Positions 51,303-59,217 of a stretch of 64,000 nt of DNA are shown piece by piece. Origin of the DNA: Phascolarctobacterium sp. (lineage in GTDB: Bacteria; Bacillota; Negativicutes; Acidaminococcales; Acidaminococcaceae); assembly GCA_017467905.1 (NCBI GenBank), contig JAFUKD010000005.1, forward strand, positions 62,001-126,000, in the 5' to 3' direction. Position 1 is the stretch's first letter. Every line of letters starts with the position of its first letter. Under the pieces are notes generated by a model, which was not told the origin of the DNA, ran no database searches, and saw nothing but the letters and a program-made list of their open reading frames with translations. The position numbers were made by a program, and so were the translations under genes.

Positions 51303-52100
51303 TTACAGTTTAAAACCGCCTACTTCTGCCATAGCGTGAGGGCAGTTGCAGGTTGCATCAACATCTTCATTATAAGCAATGAATGCAGAAATAAGTTTTT
51401 CCATATTTTGAATACTCTTACCCATTTCCTCTACAACCTCGCTGTGAGTAAGGGGTGTGGGAGAAATGCCCGCAGCCATATTGGTAACGATGGAGCAATT
51501 TGTATAGCAAATCTCTGCTTCGCGAGCCAGGATGGATTCCGGAATATTGGTCATTCCAACAAGGTCTCCGCCCAGCATAGCGAACATTTTGATTTCCGCA
51601 GCAGTTTCAAAACGCGGGCCTTCGGTGCAAACGTAGGTGCCGGTTGCGCGGAAGGGAATATCCGTCTTTTTGAGAATGTTAATTACCTTTTCGCGCAGTA
51701 CAGGGCAATAAGGACTGGTTACATCCACATGAGCAACACCGCGATATTCATCATCATAGAAAGTGTTGATACGGCTCTTGGTAAAATCTAAAGCGTTGTC
51801 GCACACAACAAAGTGTCCTGCCTTCATCTCCGGGTTCAAGGACCCAACGGCAGTTGTTGCAAAAATTTCTTCAACGCCTAAGCTTTTAAGTGCCCAAATG
51901 TTGGCACGATAATTTACTTTATGAGGCGGGGTCTTATGCCCTACGCCGTGACGAGTAATGAACACTACCATATTGCCGTGCATCTCGCCAATATTGCACA
52001 ACGCTTGGCCATAGGGTGTTTCAATAATTTTGCTTTCAAATCCGCTTAAAGCTTCAGGATTATAAATACCGGTTCCGCCAATAATTGCAATCTTACGCAT
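51303..52100 (-). CDS. mtnP: MTA/MTI phosphorylase family protein, predicted 6-oxopurine (methylthioinosine) type
   Basis: Purine nucleoside phosphorylase-fold enzyme that splits a methylthio-nucleoside with phosphate into the free base and 5-methylthioribose-1-P. Phosphate and ribose segments TRHGVGHKTPPHKVNYRAN, TEGPRFET and GMTNIPE are visible. The base-specificity loop reads VTNMAAG: Asn207 stands where human MTAP has Asp220 and where 6-oxopurine PNPs have Asn. This predicts methylthioinosine or inosine-type substrates. ATG 52100 has AAGGAGGAAG upstream; the earlier in-frame ATG-like start overlaps that site. First gene of the mtnP-mtnA-ahcY operon. Confidence 0.88.
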   Translation of the reverse strand: MRKIAIIGGTGIYNPEALSGFESKIIETPYGQALCNIGEMHGNMVVFITRHGVGHKTPPHKVNYRANIWALKSLGVEEIFATTAVGSLNPEMKAGHFVVCDNALDFTKSRINTFYDDEYRGVAHVDVTSPYCPVLREKVINILKKTDIPFRATGTYVCTEGPRFETAAEIKMFAMLGGDLVGMTNIPESILAREAEICYTNCSIVTNMAAGISPTPLTHSEVVEEMGKSIQNMEKLISAFIAYNEDVDATCNCPHAMAEVGGFKL

Positions 52101-52165
52101 TATAGCTTCCTCCTTCAAAATAAATTTATCTCTTTGATAAAATGCTTACCACTCATAAATTTTCT

Positions 52166-52193
52166 AATATATCATACCATATTTGCTTGTCAA
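52166..52193 (-). promoter_or_regulatory. Promoter of the mtnP-mtnA-ahcY operon
   Basis: Reading leftwards, TTGACA (52193-52188), 16 nt, TATATT (52171-52166). The leader is only about 60 nt, too short for a SAM or SAH riboswitch. Confidence 0.65.
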
Positions 52194-52203
52194 AATAAAG
52201 AAA

Positions 52204-52229
52204 GACCGATTAACCAAAGGCAATCGGTC
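52204..52229 (-). terminator. Terminator of psd-pssA
   Basis: Perfect 8-bp stem GACCGATT/AATCGGTC (52204-52211 with 52222-52229) with a leftward TTTCTTTATTTT tail, 16 nt past the pssA stop. Confidence 0.85.
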
Positions 52230-52244
52230 AAGCAAGCTATGAAT

Positions 52245-52928
52245 TTATTTGCCAAGCGCCAAAGCGTAGATGAAATTGATTACGCCGGCGATAGTGTAGG
52301 TGAACATGGCGATAAAGGGCCAAGCGCTAGGAGTCTGGTAAAGCATATACACACCGATAGCCAGCGCCACGACGCAAGGGGCAAGGAACATCGGGTTACC
52401 CTTGCCTTTGAAATCGGGGTACTTAACTTCGCTGTACATAATCACAGCAACACCAAAGGTCAGCGCAGCCACATACCAGGCAGAAGCCTGATAGCCGGAA
52501 AGAACATAGGTCGCCAGGCAGCACGCACCTGCGGGGATGGGCATACCTTGGAAGTAACCCTTAACATCATCCACATTGCAGTTGAAGCGCGCCAAACGCA
52601 AAGCACCACCAATGGTGAAGAAGGAAGCAATAACCATACCGGTCATTCCTAAATCCTGCATGCCATATTGATAAATCATAATTGCGGGCGCAACACCAAA
52701 GGAAGCAAGGTCGCACAAGGAATCCATCTCGATACCGAAGCGTCCTCCTGCTACGCCTAAAAAACGCGCCGCACGTCCATCCATGGAATCAGCAAGCATT
52801 GCCAAAACGATGAATAAGGCAGCATGGAAAAAGTCCTTTTCAATGGACATGAATATGGATAAAACGCCTAATACAAGGCTCAGTGAACTGATGCCGTTAG
52901 GAACCAGTCTACGAAGCTTATAATTCAT
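52245..52928 (-). CDS. pssA: CDP-diacylglycerol--serine O-phosphatidyltransferase
   Basis: Integral membrane enzyme of the CDP-alcohol phosphatidyltransferase family making phosphatidylserine. The signature DGX2ARX8GX3DX3D is intact, starting in SMDGRAARFLG (about 48-70). Six to seven hydrophobic helices fill the 227 aa. It is coupled to psd by a TAATG overlap, and the two make phosphatidylethanolamine. Confidence 0.94.
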   Translation of the reverse strand: MNYKLRRLVPNGISSLSLVLGVLSIFMSIEKDFFHAALFIVLAMLADSMDGRAARFLGVAGGRFGIEMDSLCDLASFGVAPAIMIYQYGMQDLGMTGMVIASFFTIGGALRLARFNCNVDDVKGYFQGMPIPAGACCLATYVLSGYQASAWYVAALTFGVAVIMYSEVKYPDFKGKGNPMFLAPCVVALAIGVYMLYQTPSAWPFIAMFTYTIAGVINFIYALALGK

Positions 52929-53557
52929 TAGTCTTTAATCCTCCCAACGATGGTAACACCACCTGTAACCTTTTGATATTTCTTAACGGTGATTTCTACA
53001 TTCTTAGGAACAACCAGCTCTGTGCTGGAACCAAACTTAATCATACCATAGCACTCACCCTGCTCCACCTTGTTGCCCAAGGTTACCCAAGAAACAATGC
53101 GGCGAGCCAAAAGCCCTGCCACCTGACTAACCAAGATGCGAATTCTACCATTATCCAAACCAATGGCGTGACGTTCGTTCTCGAAGGAAGCAGATTTCTT
53201 ATACGCAGGCACGAACTGACCGCAGGTGTAGCGCTGGTACTTAATCTCTCCGTCAATGGGACTACGATTAACGTGTACGTCAAAAACGGAAAGGAAGATT
53301 GTTACCTTGGTAGCAGGCTCGTTAAGATATTCATCATCATAAATATCTTCAATAGCCATTACGGTACCATGTGCCGGAGAATACAACACCTTAGGGTCAT
53401 AAGGAGTTTTATAGGTGGGATTACGGAAAAAGTAAACAAAGAACAAAAGTAAAACAGCGGGAACAACAGCCCACACAGGACCGCAGAAGAAATATGTAAT
53501 AAGCGTAATTACAAACACGCCAAATATAATCGGGTAACCATCTTTAACGATAACCAT
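52928..53557 (-). CDS. psd: Phosphatidylserine decarboxylase
   Basis: Pyruvoyl enzyme converting phosphatidylserine to phosphatidylethanolamine. The short form (about 209 aa) has two N-terminal hydrophobic helices and the self-cleavage motif GSS in MIKFGSSTELVVP, where the Ser becomes the pyruvoyl group. ATG 53557 follows AGAGG by 8 nt. It precedes and overlaps pssA. It has its own promoter embedded in the preceding terminator. Confidence 0.93.
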   Translation of the reverse strand: MVIVKDGYPIIFGVFVITLITYFFCGPVWAVVPAVLLLFFVYFFRNPTYKTPYDPKVLYSPAHGTVMAIEDIYDDEYLNEPATKVTIFLSVFDVHVNRSPIDGEIKYQRYTCGQFVPAYKKSASFENERHAIGLDNGRIRILVSQVAGLLARRIVSWVTLGNKVEQGECYGMIKFGSSTELVVPKNVEITVKKYQKVTGGVTIVGRIKD

Positions 53558-53583
53558 AAACAAAGCCTCTCTTCCAAGGTAAA

Positions 53584-53620
53584 AATAATGTGATGGAACA
53601 ACCTATTCCATCACATTATT
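53584..53620 (-). terminator. Strong terminator after tagA
   Basis: Perfect 15-bp stem (53584-53598 with 53606-53620), a 7-nt loop and a leftward TTTTT tail. It lies 72 nt past the tagA stop and 27 nt before the psd start. Confidence 0.88.
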
Positions 53621-53646
53621 ATAATACAGTCTTGCCTATTTGTCTA
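53618..53646 (-). promoter_or_regulatory. psd-pssA promoter overlapping the tagA terminator
   Basis: Reading leftwards, TAGACA (53646-53641), 17 nt, TATAAT (53623-53618). The -10 overlaps the first stem bases, so transcripts starting here carry only part of the hairpin and would not be stopped by it. Confidence 0.65.
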
Positions 53647-53692
53647 TTTATAGTTGCCTACACAACTAAAACTACGGCTAAAACGTATGCTT

Positions 53693-54433
53693 TTAGGCTT
53701 TTTTGCCATCAAACAACACCTTTATAACAAATTTTGGCAAAGCCATCATCCGCATAAAACGACTGGGTTGTTTGTAAAGACGGAACGCCCATTCTAAAGA
53801 AGCATCTTGCATCCATTTGGGTGCACGCTCCATTTTTCCGGCAAGTACATCAAAGCTGCCACCAATCCCCATTAAAATTTTGGGCTTCAACTGGTCGCGA
53901 TAACGCACCAACCATTTTTCCTGCTTGGGAGCACCCAAAGCCGCAAAGAGCATATCTGCACCGGAAGAATTAATCTCTTCGATAATGCCTTGGCTTTCTT
54001 CTTCATTAAAGTAGCCATTGCGACAACCTACAATCTTAACCCCTGGGTAGAGCTCTTCGGACTTTGCCTTGGCAGCTTCCGCAATACCGGGAGAACCGCC
54101 AAAGAAAAAAGCCTTATAACCTTTTTTAGCTGCTTCACTAAGCAACTGGCAATACAGGTCGAACCCGGCAACACGTTCAGGGATATTATACCCCAAGTGC
54201 CTGCCAGCCCACACTGCCCCTGCGCCGTCCGGTAAAACCAGCTGCGCATCCTGAGAGACAATTTTTTTATAGTCAGCATCCTGCTGACACATCATAATTA
54301 TTTCAGCGTTAGCAGTAACAACAAATGCTTGCTTGCCGTTTTCTATACTATCTTCCAATGTGGAAACAGCTTCCTCCATTGTTAAAGGATGTACTGGTAC
54401 ATCCAGTATCTTTACCGGCTTTTTAATTTGCAT
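53693..54433 (-). CDS. tagA: WecG/TagA/CpsF family glycosyltransferase
   Basis: GT26-family enzyme that adds an N-acetylmannosamine-type sugar to a lipid-linked intermediate. Motifs include VVTANAEIIMMCQQD (near 37-51), LVLPDGAGAVWAGR, FFFGGSPG and FAALGAPKQEKWL. At 246 aa it is full length, with a basic/hydrophobic C terminus likely to touch the membrane. It follows the response regulator by 23 nt; no other wall-polymer genes are near, so its product (teichoic acid-like, ECA-like or other) cannot be stated. Confidence 0.9.
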   Translation of the reverse strand: MQIKKPVKILDVPVHPLTMEEAVSTLEDSIENGKQAFVVTANAEIIMMCQQDADYKKIVSQDAQLVLPDGAGAVWAGRHLGYNIPERVAGFDLYCQLLSEAAKKGYKAFFFGGSPGIAEAAKAKSEELYPGVKIVGCRNGYFNEEESQGIIEEINSSGADMLFAALGAPKQEKWLVRYRDQLKPKILMGIGGSFDVLAGKMERAPKWMQDASLEWAFRLYKQPSRFMRMMALPKFVIKVLFDGKKA

Positions 54434-54456
54434 TCTTAACCTCTTATACGCAAAGC

Positions 54457-55161
54457 TTATTGGATGTAAACGTTCAGTAAATCGCTTTGCTTATCAACAC
54501 ACAAATACTTGTAAACAGGGCGGCCAACAGAGCCTCTGTGCAAATCCAGTTTCAACAGGCGCAAGGTTTTCAGGAATTCCAGATACTTGCGGATGGAAAC
54601 GCGGGAGATACCAACCTTTGCAGATACCTCTTCAGTAGTAAACATACCGTCAAAGGTAAGGATGCATTTCCAAACTACAGCCAAGGTGTTCTTATCCAAG
54701 CCTTTCGGAAGTGCAACAACAGGTTCTTTCTCGTTGCGGATAATAGTTTTATCCAATTCGGATTGTTCAATAATCTCTTGGTCTTCAACAATGTGATAAC
54801 GTTTCAAATAATTGTTGAGCGCCAAATTAAAGCGTTCAAATTCGAAGGGTTTAATAATGTAGTCAACTGCGCCCAAACGCAATGCCTGCTTAATCTTGTC
54901 TTTATCATTTGCAGCAGACACGATGATGACATCCACATCAAAACCATTTTCACGAATTTTTGCAAGCAATTGTAAGCCATCCATGGAAGGCATGAACACG
55001 TCAAGAATGAGCAAATCGTAATCTTTGATTTGCATCAATCTCAAAGCTTCGTCACCGCTACGAGCCATGTCGCACAGCTGGAAGCCTTTAATTTGACTTA
55101 AATAATGTTCATGAAGTTGCGCTACCATCGGATCGTCTTCTACAACTAACACGTTAATCAT
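54457..55161 (-). CDS. CitB/DcuR-family response regulator
   Basis: Two-component regulator of the CitB/DcuR/MalR group. The receiver domain (1-120) has the acidic pocket VVEDD, the phosphorylated Asp in LLILDVFMPS (Asp54) and a conserved Lys in IIKPFEFE. The C terminus (about 160-225) is a winged-helix-like DNA-binding domain. It overlaps the sensor kinase gene by 8 nt. Family members usually control uptake or use of citrate, C4-dicarboxylates or malate; the target here is unknown. Confidence 0.88.
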   Translation of the reverse strand: MINVLVVEDDPMVAQLHEHYLSQIKGFQLCDMARSGDEALRLMQIKDYDLLILDVFMPSMDGLQLLAKIRENGFDVDVIIVSAANDKDKIKQALRLGAVDYIIKPFEFERFNLALNNYLKRYHIVEDQEIIEQSELDKTIIRNEKEPVVALPKGLDKNTLAVVWKCILTFDGMFTTEEVSAKVGISRVSIRKYLEFLKTLRLLKLDLHRGSVGRPVYKYLCVDKQSDLLNVYIQ

Positions 55162-56833
55162 TTAATCCACCATCCCTTTTTATGGGTAATCTAACAGTAA
55201 AGATAGTACCTTCGCCTTCAGAAGATTCTACATCAATAGTACCTTCTAAATTATTGATACTTTGTTTAACAAGGTACAAGCCATAGCCATGACCTTGTCC
55301 CTTACTGGAAAAACCACGTTTAAAAATATTTTTTATAGTTTCCTCGTCCATGCCTGGACCGGAATCTTCAACAGTGATAACGATTTCTTTATCAAAATCC
55401 AGAATACTTAGGCTTACAATGCGTTCGCCATCGAAATTTTCTAAGGCGTCAAAAGCATTCTCAACTATATTACCTGCAATGAGCACAATGTCGTGAACAG
55501 AAGGTACTTCCAAATCATTGTGCAATTCGCTTTCTTCGGACAAAGAGAAATCAATGTCCAGCTCACGACTGCGGCTAATCTTGCCAAGTACGAAGCCTGC
55601 CAGAGTAATGTCACGCAGACGGGTAACAACATAGTTAACCTCTGATTGACGGTTGTAGGCAACTTCCTTGGTAAAGGTTTTCAGCTCGTCATAAGCTTTC
55701 ATTTCTATAAGACCCATAATTACATGCATCTTGTTCATGAACTCATGGGTTTGCGCTCTTAAAGCGGTAGAATAATTTTTAAAGCCTGTCAACTGATTAG
55801 CAAGCTCTTCTACCACAGATTTTTTACGGAAGGTAAAGACAGCACCGATAATCTTATCGCTAAGCATTAAAGGTACGGAAGTGGTGATGAACAGGGTGTC
55901 GCCAATCTTGATGGTAACATTGGTAACAATCTTGCCTTCATCAAGAATACTGTCAACAGCTATATTCTTGATAACATCTTTAATGTTCTTGCCTACCAAT
56001 TCGTTAGCGCCAAAAATCTTTGCGTCGTTCAGCAAGCTTTCGGCTTCGATATTTACCAGGGTGATAATACCCTTATCGTCAATGGTGATAACGCCTTCAC
56101 GAACGGAGTCAAGAATGATGTTACGTTCCTGTAGCATGGCAGCAATCGCTTCCGGTTCTAAGCCAAAAAGAATTTTCTTAACGCGGCCAGCCAGATAAAT
56201 TGCACCAAAAATGCCTACGCTCAAACCAAAGGCTGTCATAAGCAAAAGGAACATGATGGAGTCAATGGCGGAGTTGTTCAGAATATCATCAGAATAACCT
56301 GTAACAACATAGCCTACCACTTCGCCTACGTCATTTTTTACATAGCCAAAGGCTTTGTTGGGAATATCATAATTCTCGCGCCAGCTAATCTTGTCCTTAA
56401 AAGAATAATTGTGAACAAGATCCAAGGAGGTGCGTTTGAAATCCTTCAGCTTTCCGGGGTTGTAAAAGACACGTTCCTTAAAATCTCTGTCGAAAATTGC
56501 AACGCCAGCTTCGTCAGAATTATCAACCTCGTTAACGTAATCCGCCATGGCTTCATCAATGGCTCCGGGAGGTTTCCCTAAACCATCAATGATAATATCG
56601 GAATGACACAAAATATTATTGATACTTACGGCGTTGATGCTGACACGGTCATAAATAACCTGCGCCACACGCTGCGTCGTGAACAACGCAGAAGGCAGCA
56701 ACGCAATGAATACCACCATGGAAATCAAAATTACAATCTTCTGAGAGAGTGTAAAGAATTTCTTATTATTTCTATATCTATTTATGTTTCTAACTTGTGA
56801 TTCTCTATTTGCTTCTTTAGATATTTTCAGCAT
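55154..56833 (-). CDS. CitA/DcuS-family sensor histidine kinase
   Basis: Membrane sensor for small carboxylates in characterised relatives. First membrane helix about 31-53, an extracytoplasmic sensor domain (about 54-190), second helix near 192-214, a PAS domain (about 225-330), then the kinase core. The H box is THEFMNKMHVIMGL, the N box is GNIVENAFDAL, and G boxes are DSGPGMDEE and GHGYGLYLV. At 559 aa it is of family length. It overlaps prfC by 17 nt. No dicarboxylate transporter gene is adjacent, so the ligand is open. Confidence 0.88.
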   Translation of the reverse strand: MLKISKEANRESQVRNINRYRNNKKFFTLSQKIVILISMVVFIALLPSALFTTQRVAQVIYDRVSINAVSINNILCHSDIIIDGLGKPPGAIDEAMADYVNEVDNSDEAGVAIFDRDFKERVFYNPGKLKDFKRTSLDLVHNYSFKDKISWRENYDIPNKAFGYVKNDVGEVVGYVVTGYSDDILNNSAIDSIMFLLLMTAFGLSVGIFGAIYLAGRVKKILFGLEPEAIAAMLQERNIILDSVREGVITIDDKGIITLVNIEAESLLNDAKIFGANELVGKNIKDVIKNIAVDSILDEGKIVTNVTIKIGDTLFITTSVPLMLSDKIIGAVFTFRKKSVVEELANQLTGFKNYSTALRAQTHEFMNKMHVIMGLIEMKAYDELKTFTKEVAYNRQSEVNYVVTRLRDITLAGFVLGKISRSRELDIDFSLSEESELHNDLEVPSVHDIVLIAGNIVENAFDALENFDGERIVSLSILDFDKEIVITVEDSGPGMDEETIKNIFKRGFSSKGQGHGYGLYLVKQSINNLEGTIDVESSEGEGTIFTVRLPIKRDGGLND

Positions 56834-58427
56834 CAGCCGGTACCGTTAAGAATTGAATGCCGGGATTACGCTCCAAAATCCAATTCAAAGACCATTCGTT
56901 ATTTACCAAGATAACAGGACGTTCTTTCTTATCATATACAAGCATACCATTGTCCAAGCCCTTGATGTTATCAAGCAGCTTCTTGTCTTCCGCATATACC
57001 CAACGGGCTACGGAATAAGGCAACTGGTTCATCAGAAGATGAGCGCTGTATTCGTTGTTCAGACGATATTCCAAAACTTCCAGCTGCAACACGCCAACAA
57101 CGCCAACGATGAAGCTTTCCAAGCCAACGCCCTTTTGCTCGAACACCTGAATAGCGCCCTCTTGGGAAAGCTGCAGGATACCTTTTTCAAACTGCTTACG
57201 CTTTAAGGAATCCTTAGGCTGTACACGGGCAAAGATTTCCGGCGGGAACACGGGGAAATCTTCAAACTGCAGCTTCAATTTGTTGTCGCTCAGGGAATCG
57301 CCAATACCGAAGATACCAGGGTCAAACACACCGATAATATCACCGGGGTAAGCCTTTTCGACGATAGTTCTTTCCTGAGCCAGGAATTGCTGCGGTTGAG
57401 CAAGCTTAATAACTTTGTTGGATTGCTTGTGATAAACGCTCATACCCTTGTCAAAAACACCGGAACAAATACGCATGAAAGAGATTCTGTCGCGGTGGGC
57501 AGGGTTCATGTTAGCTTGAATTTTAAAAATAAAAGCAGAGAACTCCTCATTCTCCGGTAACAACATTGTACCATCTTGTAATTTACGCGGTTGTGGTTTA
57601 GGTGACAATTCCAAGAATTTTTCCAAAAATGCTTGCACACCAAAGTTTGTCATGGCACTACCAAAGAACATGGGGGTCAGTTCACCACTATTTACCTTTT
57701 CCATATCGAACTCGTCCCCCGCCATATCCAGCAGCTCAATGTCGTTGCAAAGATTTTCGTACAGCTCTTCGCCTAACATTTCCTGAATTTGCGGGTCATC
57801 CAAGGAACCGGTGGTGGATTTTAATTTTTTAGCACCATGGCTGCCGTCTTCCTCGAAAAGCTCAATGCTGTTTTCCAAACGATTGTAAACGCCCTTGTAG
57901 TGACCATCAATACCAATGGGCCAGTTAATAGGATAGGCACGGATATTGAGCACCTTTTCCAGCTCATCCATCAAATCGAAGGGGTTACGTCCGTAGCGGT
58001 CAAGCTTGTTTACAAAGGTAAAGATGGGCAAATGGCGGCGGTGGCAAACCCAGAACAATTTTTTAGTTTGAGGTTCTACACCTTTCGCAGCGTCAATAAG
58101 CATTACAGCGCTATCTGCTGCCATCAGGGTACGGTAGGTATCTTCGGAAAAGTCTTGGTGACCGGGGGTATCCAAAATATTTACGCGATAACCGTCGTAA
58201 TCAAATTGCAATACAGAGGATGTAACGGAAATACCACGCTGCTTTTCGATTTCCATCCAGTCGGATACAGCGTGCTTATTGCTTTTTCTTGCTTTAACAG
58301 AGCCTGCCAAGTGGATTGCTCCGCCGTACAGCAAAAGTTTTTCAGTTAAAGTAGTTTTACCTGCGTCAGGGTGAGAGATAATCGCAAAGGTGCGGCGCTT
58401 CTCAATCTTTTCCAACAATTCTTTCAT
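56817..58427 (-). CDS. prfC: Peptide chain release factor 3
   Basis: GTPase that recycles RF1/RF2 from the ribosome after termination. G1 SHPDAGKTT (near 19-27), DTPGHQDF, NKLDR and the RF3-specific KARKSNKHAVSDWMEIEKQR region are present. The 536 aa match RF3 rather than EF-G. It is followed by the sensor kinase gene with a 17-nt overlap, an unusual partnership that probably reflects shared transcription only. Confidence 0.95.
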   Translation of the reverse strand: MKELLEKIEKRRTFAIISHPDAGKTTLTEKLLLYGGAIHLAGSVKARKSNKHAVSDWMEIEKQRGISVTSSVLQFDYDGYRVNILDTPGHQDFSEDTYRTLMAADSAVMLIDAAKGVEPQTKKLFWVCHRRHLPIFTFVNKLDRYGRNPFDLMDELEKVLNIRAYPINWPIGIDGHYKGVYNRLENSIELFEEDGSHGAKKLKSTTGSLDDPQIQEMLGEELYENLCNDIELLDMAGDEFDMEKVNSGELTPMFFGSAMTNFGVQAFLEKFLELSPKPQPRKLQDGTMLLPENEEFSAFIFKIQANMNPAHRDRISFMRICSGVFDKGMSVYHKQSNKVIKLAQPQQFLAQERTIVEKAYPGDIIGVFDPGIFGIGDSLSDNKLKLQFEDFPVFPPEIFARVQPKDSLKRKQFEKGILQLSQEGAIQVFEQKGVGLESFIVGVVGVLQLEVLEYRLNNEYSAHLLMNQLPYSVARWVYAEDKKLLDNIKGLDNGMLVYDKKERPVILVNNEWSLNWILERNPGIQFLTVPADAENI

Positions 58428-58439
58428 TAGTTCTCCCTC

Positions 58440-59000
58440 TTAATCCATCATATTTTGAGCTTCATATAATCTATAGGCTTCAATGATTTGTTCCTTCACA
58501 TACTCCGGAATGGGACGTTCTGTTTCCAGCTCGCCCTTCATATTGAAACGGAAGGCAAGGTTTTCAAACCTTTCGCCTGCATAGGTTTCGCAAGTAACGG
58601 TGGTACGCATAAACTCATCATTAAAGATGCAGTCCTTCAAAAGCTTAGCCTTACGCTCCCTATCCCAAGCCTGATAAATCTGGTACAGCTTTTGCTGGGC
58701 TTCCACGGGAATATCCTCACCGGTTACTACGGTTTCGGTTTCATCAATGGGAGTGCAGTCCATATTGCTGTACACAGTTCCGTCTTCCAACTCGATGGTA
58801 ACGGTAAGAACGTAGTCCTCTTCAAAATAAACGGCATCTTTTACTTTCCATTTATCACGCCATTCTTTAATGCAGACAGGACAAATGAATTTTGTATCTC
58901 GAATATTAGTGCTAATGTAGTTATCGCGATAATAAAGCTCGCCTTCCGGCAAAAAGCCATTACCACATTCGCTGCAAACAAGCTGCAAGGTACGAATCAT
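58440..59000 (-). CDS. Zinc-ribbon protein of unknown function
   Basis: A 186-aa soluble protein opening with a zinc ribbon: CSEC (residues 9-12) and CPVC (about 42-45). The rest is acidic and mixed alpha/beta, with no motif I can name. I take ATG 59000, just downstream of a TGGAGGTAACAG site. The open frame continues 66 codons upstream through the tRNA-Pro gene and cannot be coding there. It lies between the tRNA terminator and prfC, 12 nt before the latter. Confidence 0.7.
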   Translation of the reverse strand: MIRTLQLVCSECGNGFLPEGELYYRDNYISTNIRDTKFICPVCIKEWRDKWKVKDAVYFEEDYVLTVTIELEDGTVYSNMDCTPIDETETVVTGEDIPVEAQQKLYQIYQAWDRERKAKLLKDCIFNDEFMRTTVTCETYAGERFENLAFRFNMKGELETERPIPEYVKEQIIEAYRLYEAQNMMD

Positions 59001-59033
59001 TACTGTTACCTCCAAGATTTGATTTAGACATAC

Positions 59034-59066
59034 AAAAAAAGCCTTTACGGTGGAACCCGTAAAGGC
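59034..59066 (-). terminator. Terminator after tRNA-Pro
   Basis: Perfect 10-bp stem GCCTTTACGG/CCGTAAAGGC (59041-59050 with 59057-59066) followed leftwards by seven T. It ends the single-gene tRNA transcript. Confidence 0.92.
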
Positions 59067-59079
59067 AATCGATCCGAAA

Positions 59080-59156
59080 TGGTCGGAGCGGCGGGATTCG
59101 AACCCACGACCTCTTCCACCCCAAGGAAGCGCTCTACCAAGCTGAGCCACGCCCCG
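59080..59156 (-). tRNA. tRNA-Pro (anticodon GGG)
   Basis: A 77-nt cloverleaf read leftwards. The acceptor stem CGGGGCG/CGCTCCG has one G-T wobble, the anticodon stem CTTCC/GGAAG encloses loop TTGGGGT (anticodon GGG), and the T-arm contains GGTTCGAATCC. CCA is encoded (59082-59080). It is flanked by its own consensus promoter and terminator. Confidence 0.97.
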
Positions 59157-59169
59157 AATCACAAAAACT

Positions 59170-59198
59170 ATTATACAGATAATGTACAAAGTTGTCAA
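59170..59198 (-). promoter_or_regulatory. Consensus promoter of tRNA-Pro
   Basis: Reading leftwards, TTGACA (59198-59193), 17 nt, TATAAT (59175-59170): perfect sigma-A consensus with ideal spacing, 14 nt before the mature tRNA. Confidence 0.9.
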
Positions 59199-59217
59199 CG
59201 GTTATTTCAGAAATATT

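Noticed and set aside
52101-52200. SAM or SAH riboswitch ahead of mtnP-mtnA-ahcY
   Set aside because: The leader is only about 60 nt from the predicted promoter and has no conserved riboswitch elements that I can see.
58440-59198. A 252-aa reading of the Zn-ribbon gene starting at 59198
   Set aside because: Its first 66 codons run through the tRNA-Pro gene and its terminator; the ribosome site and zinc ribbon support the start at 59000.
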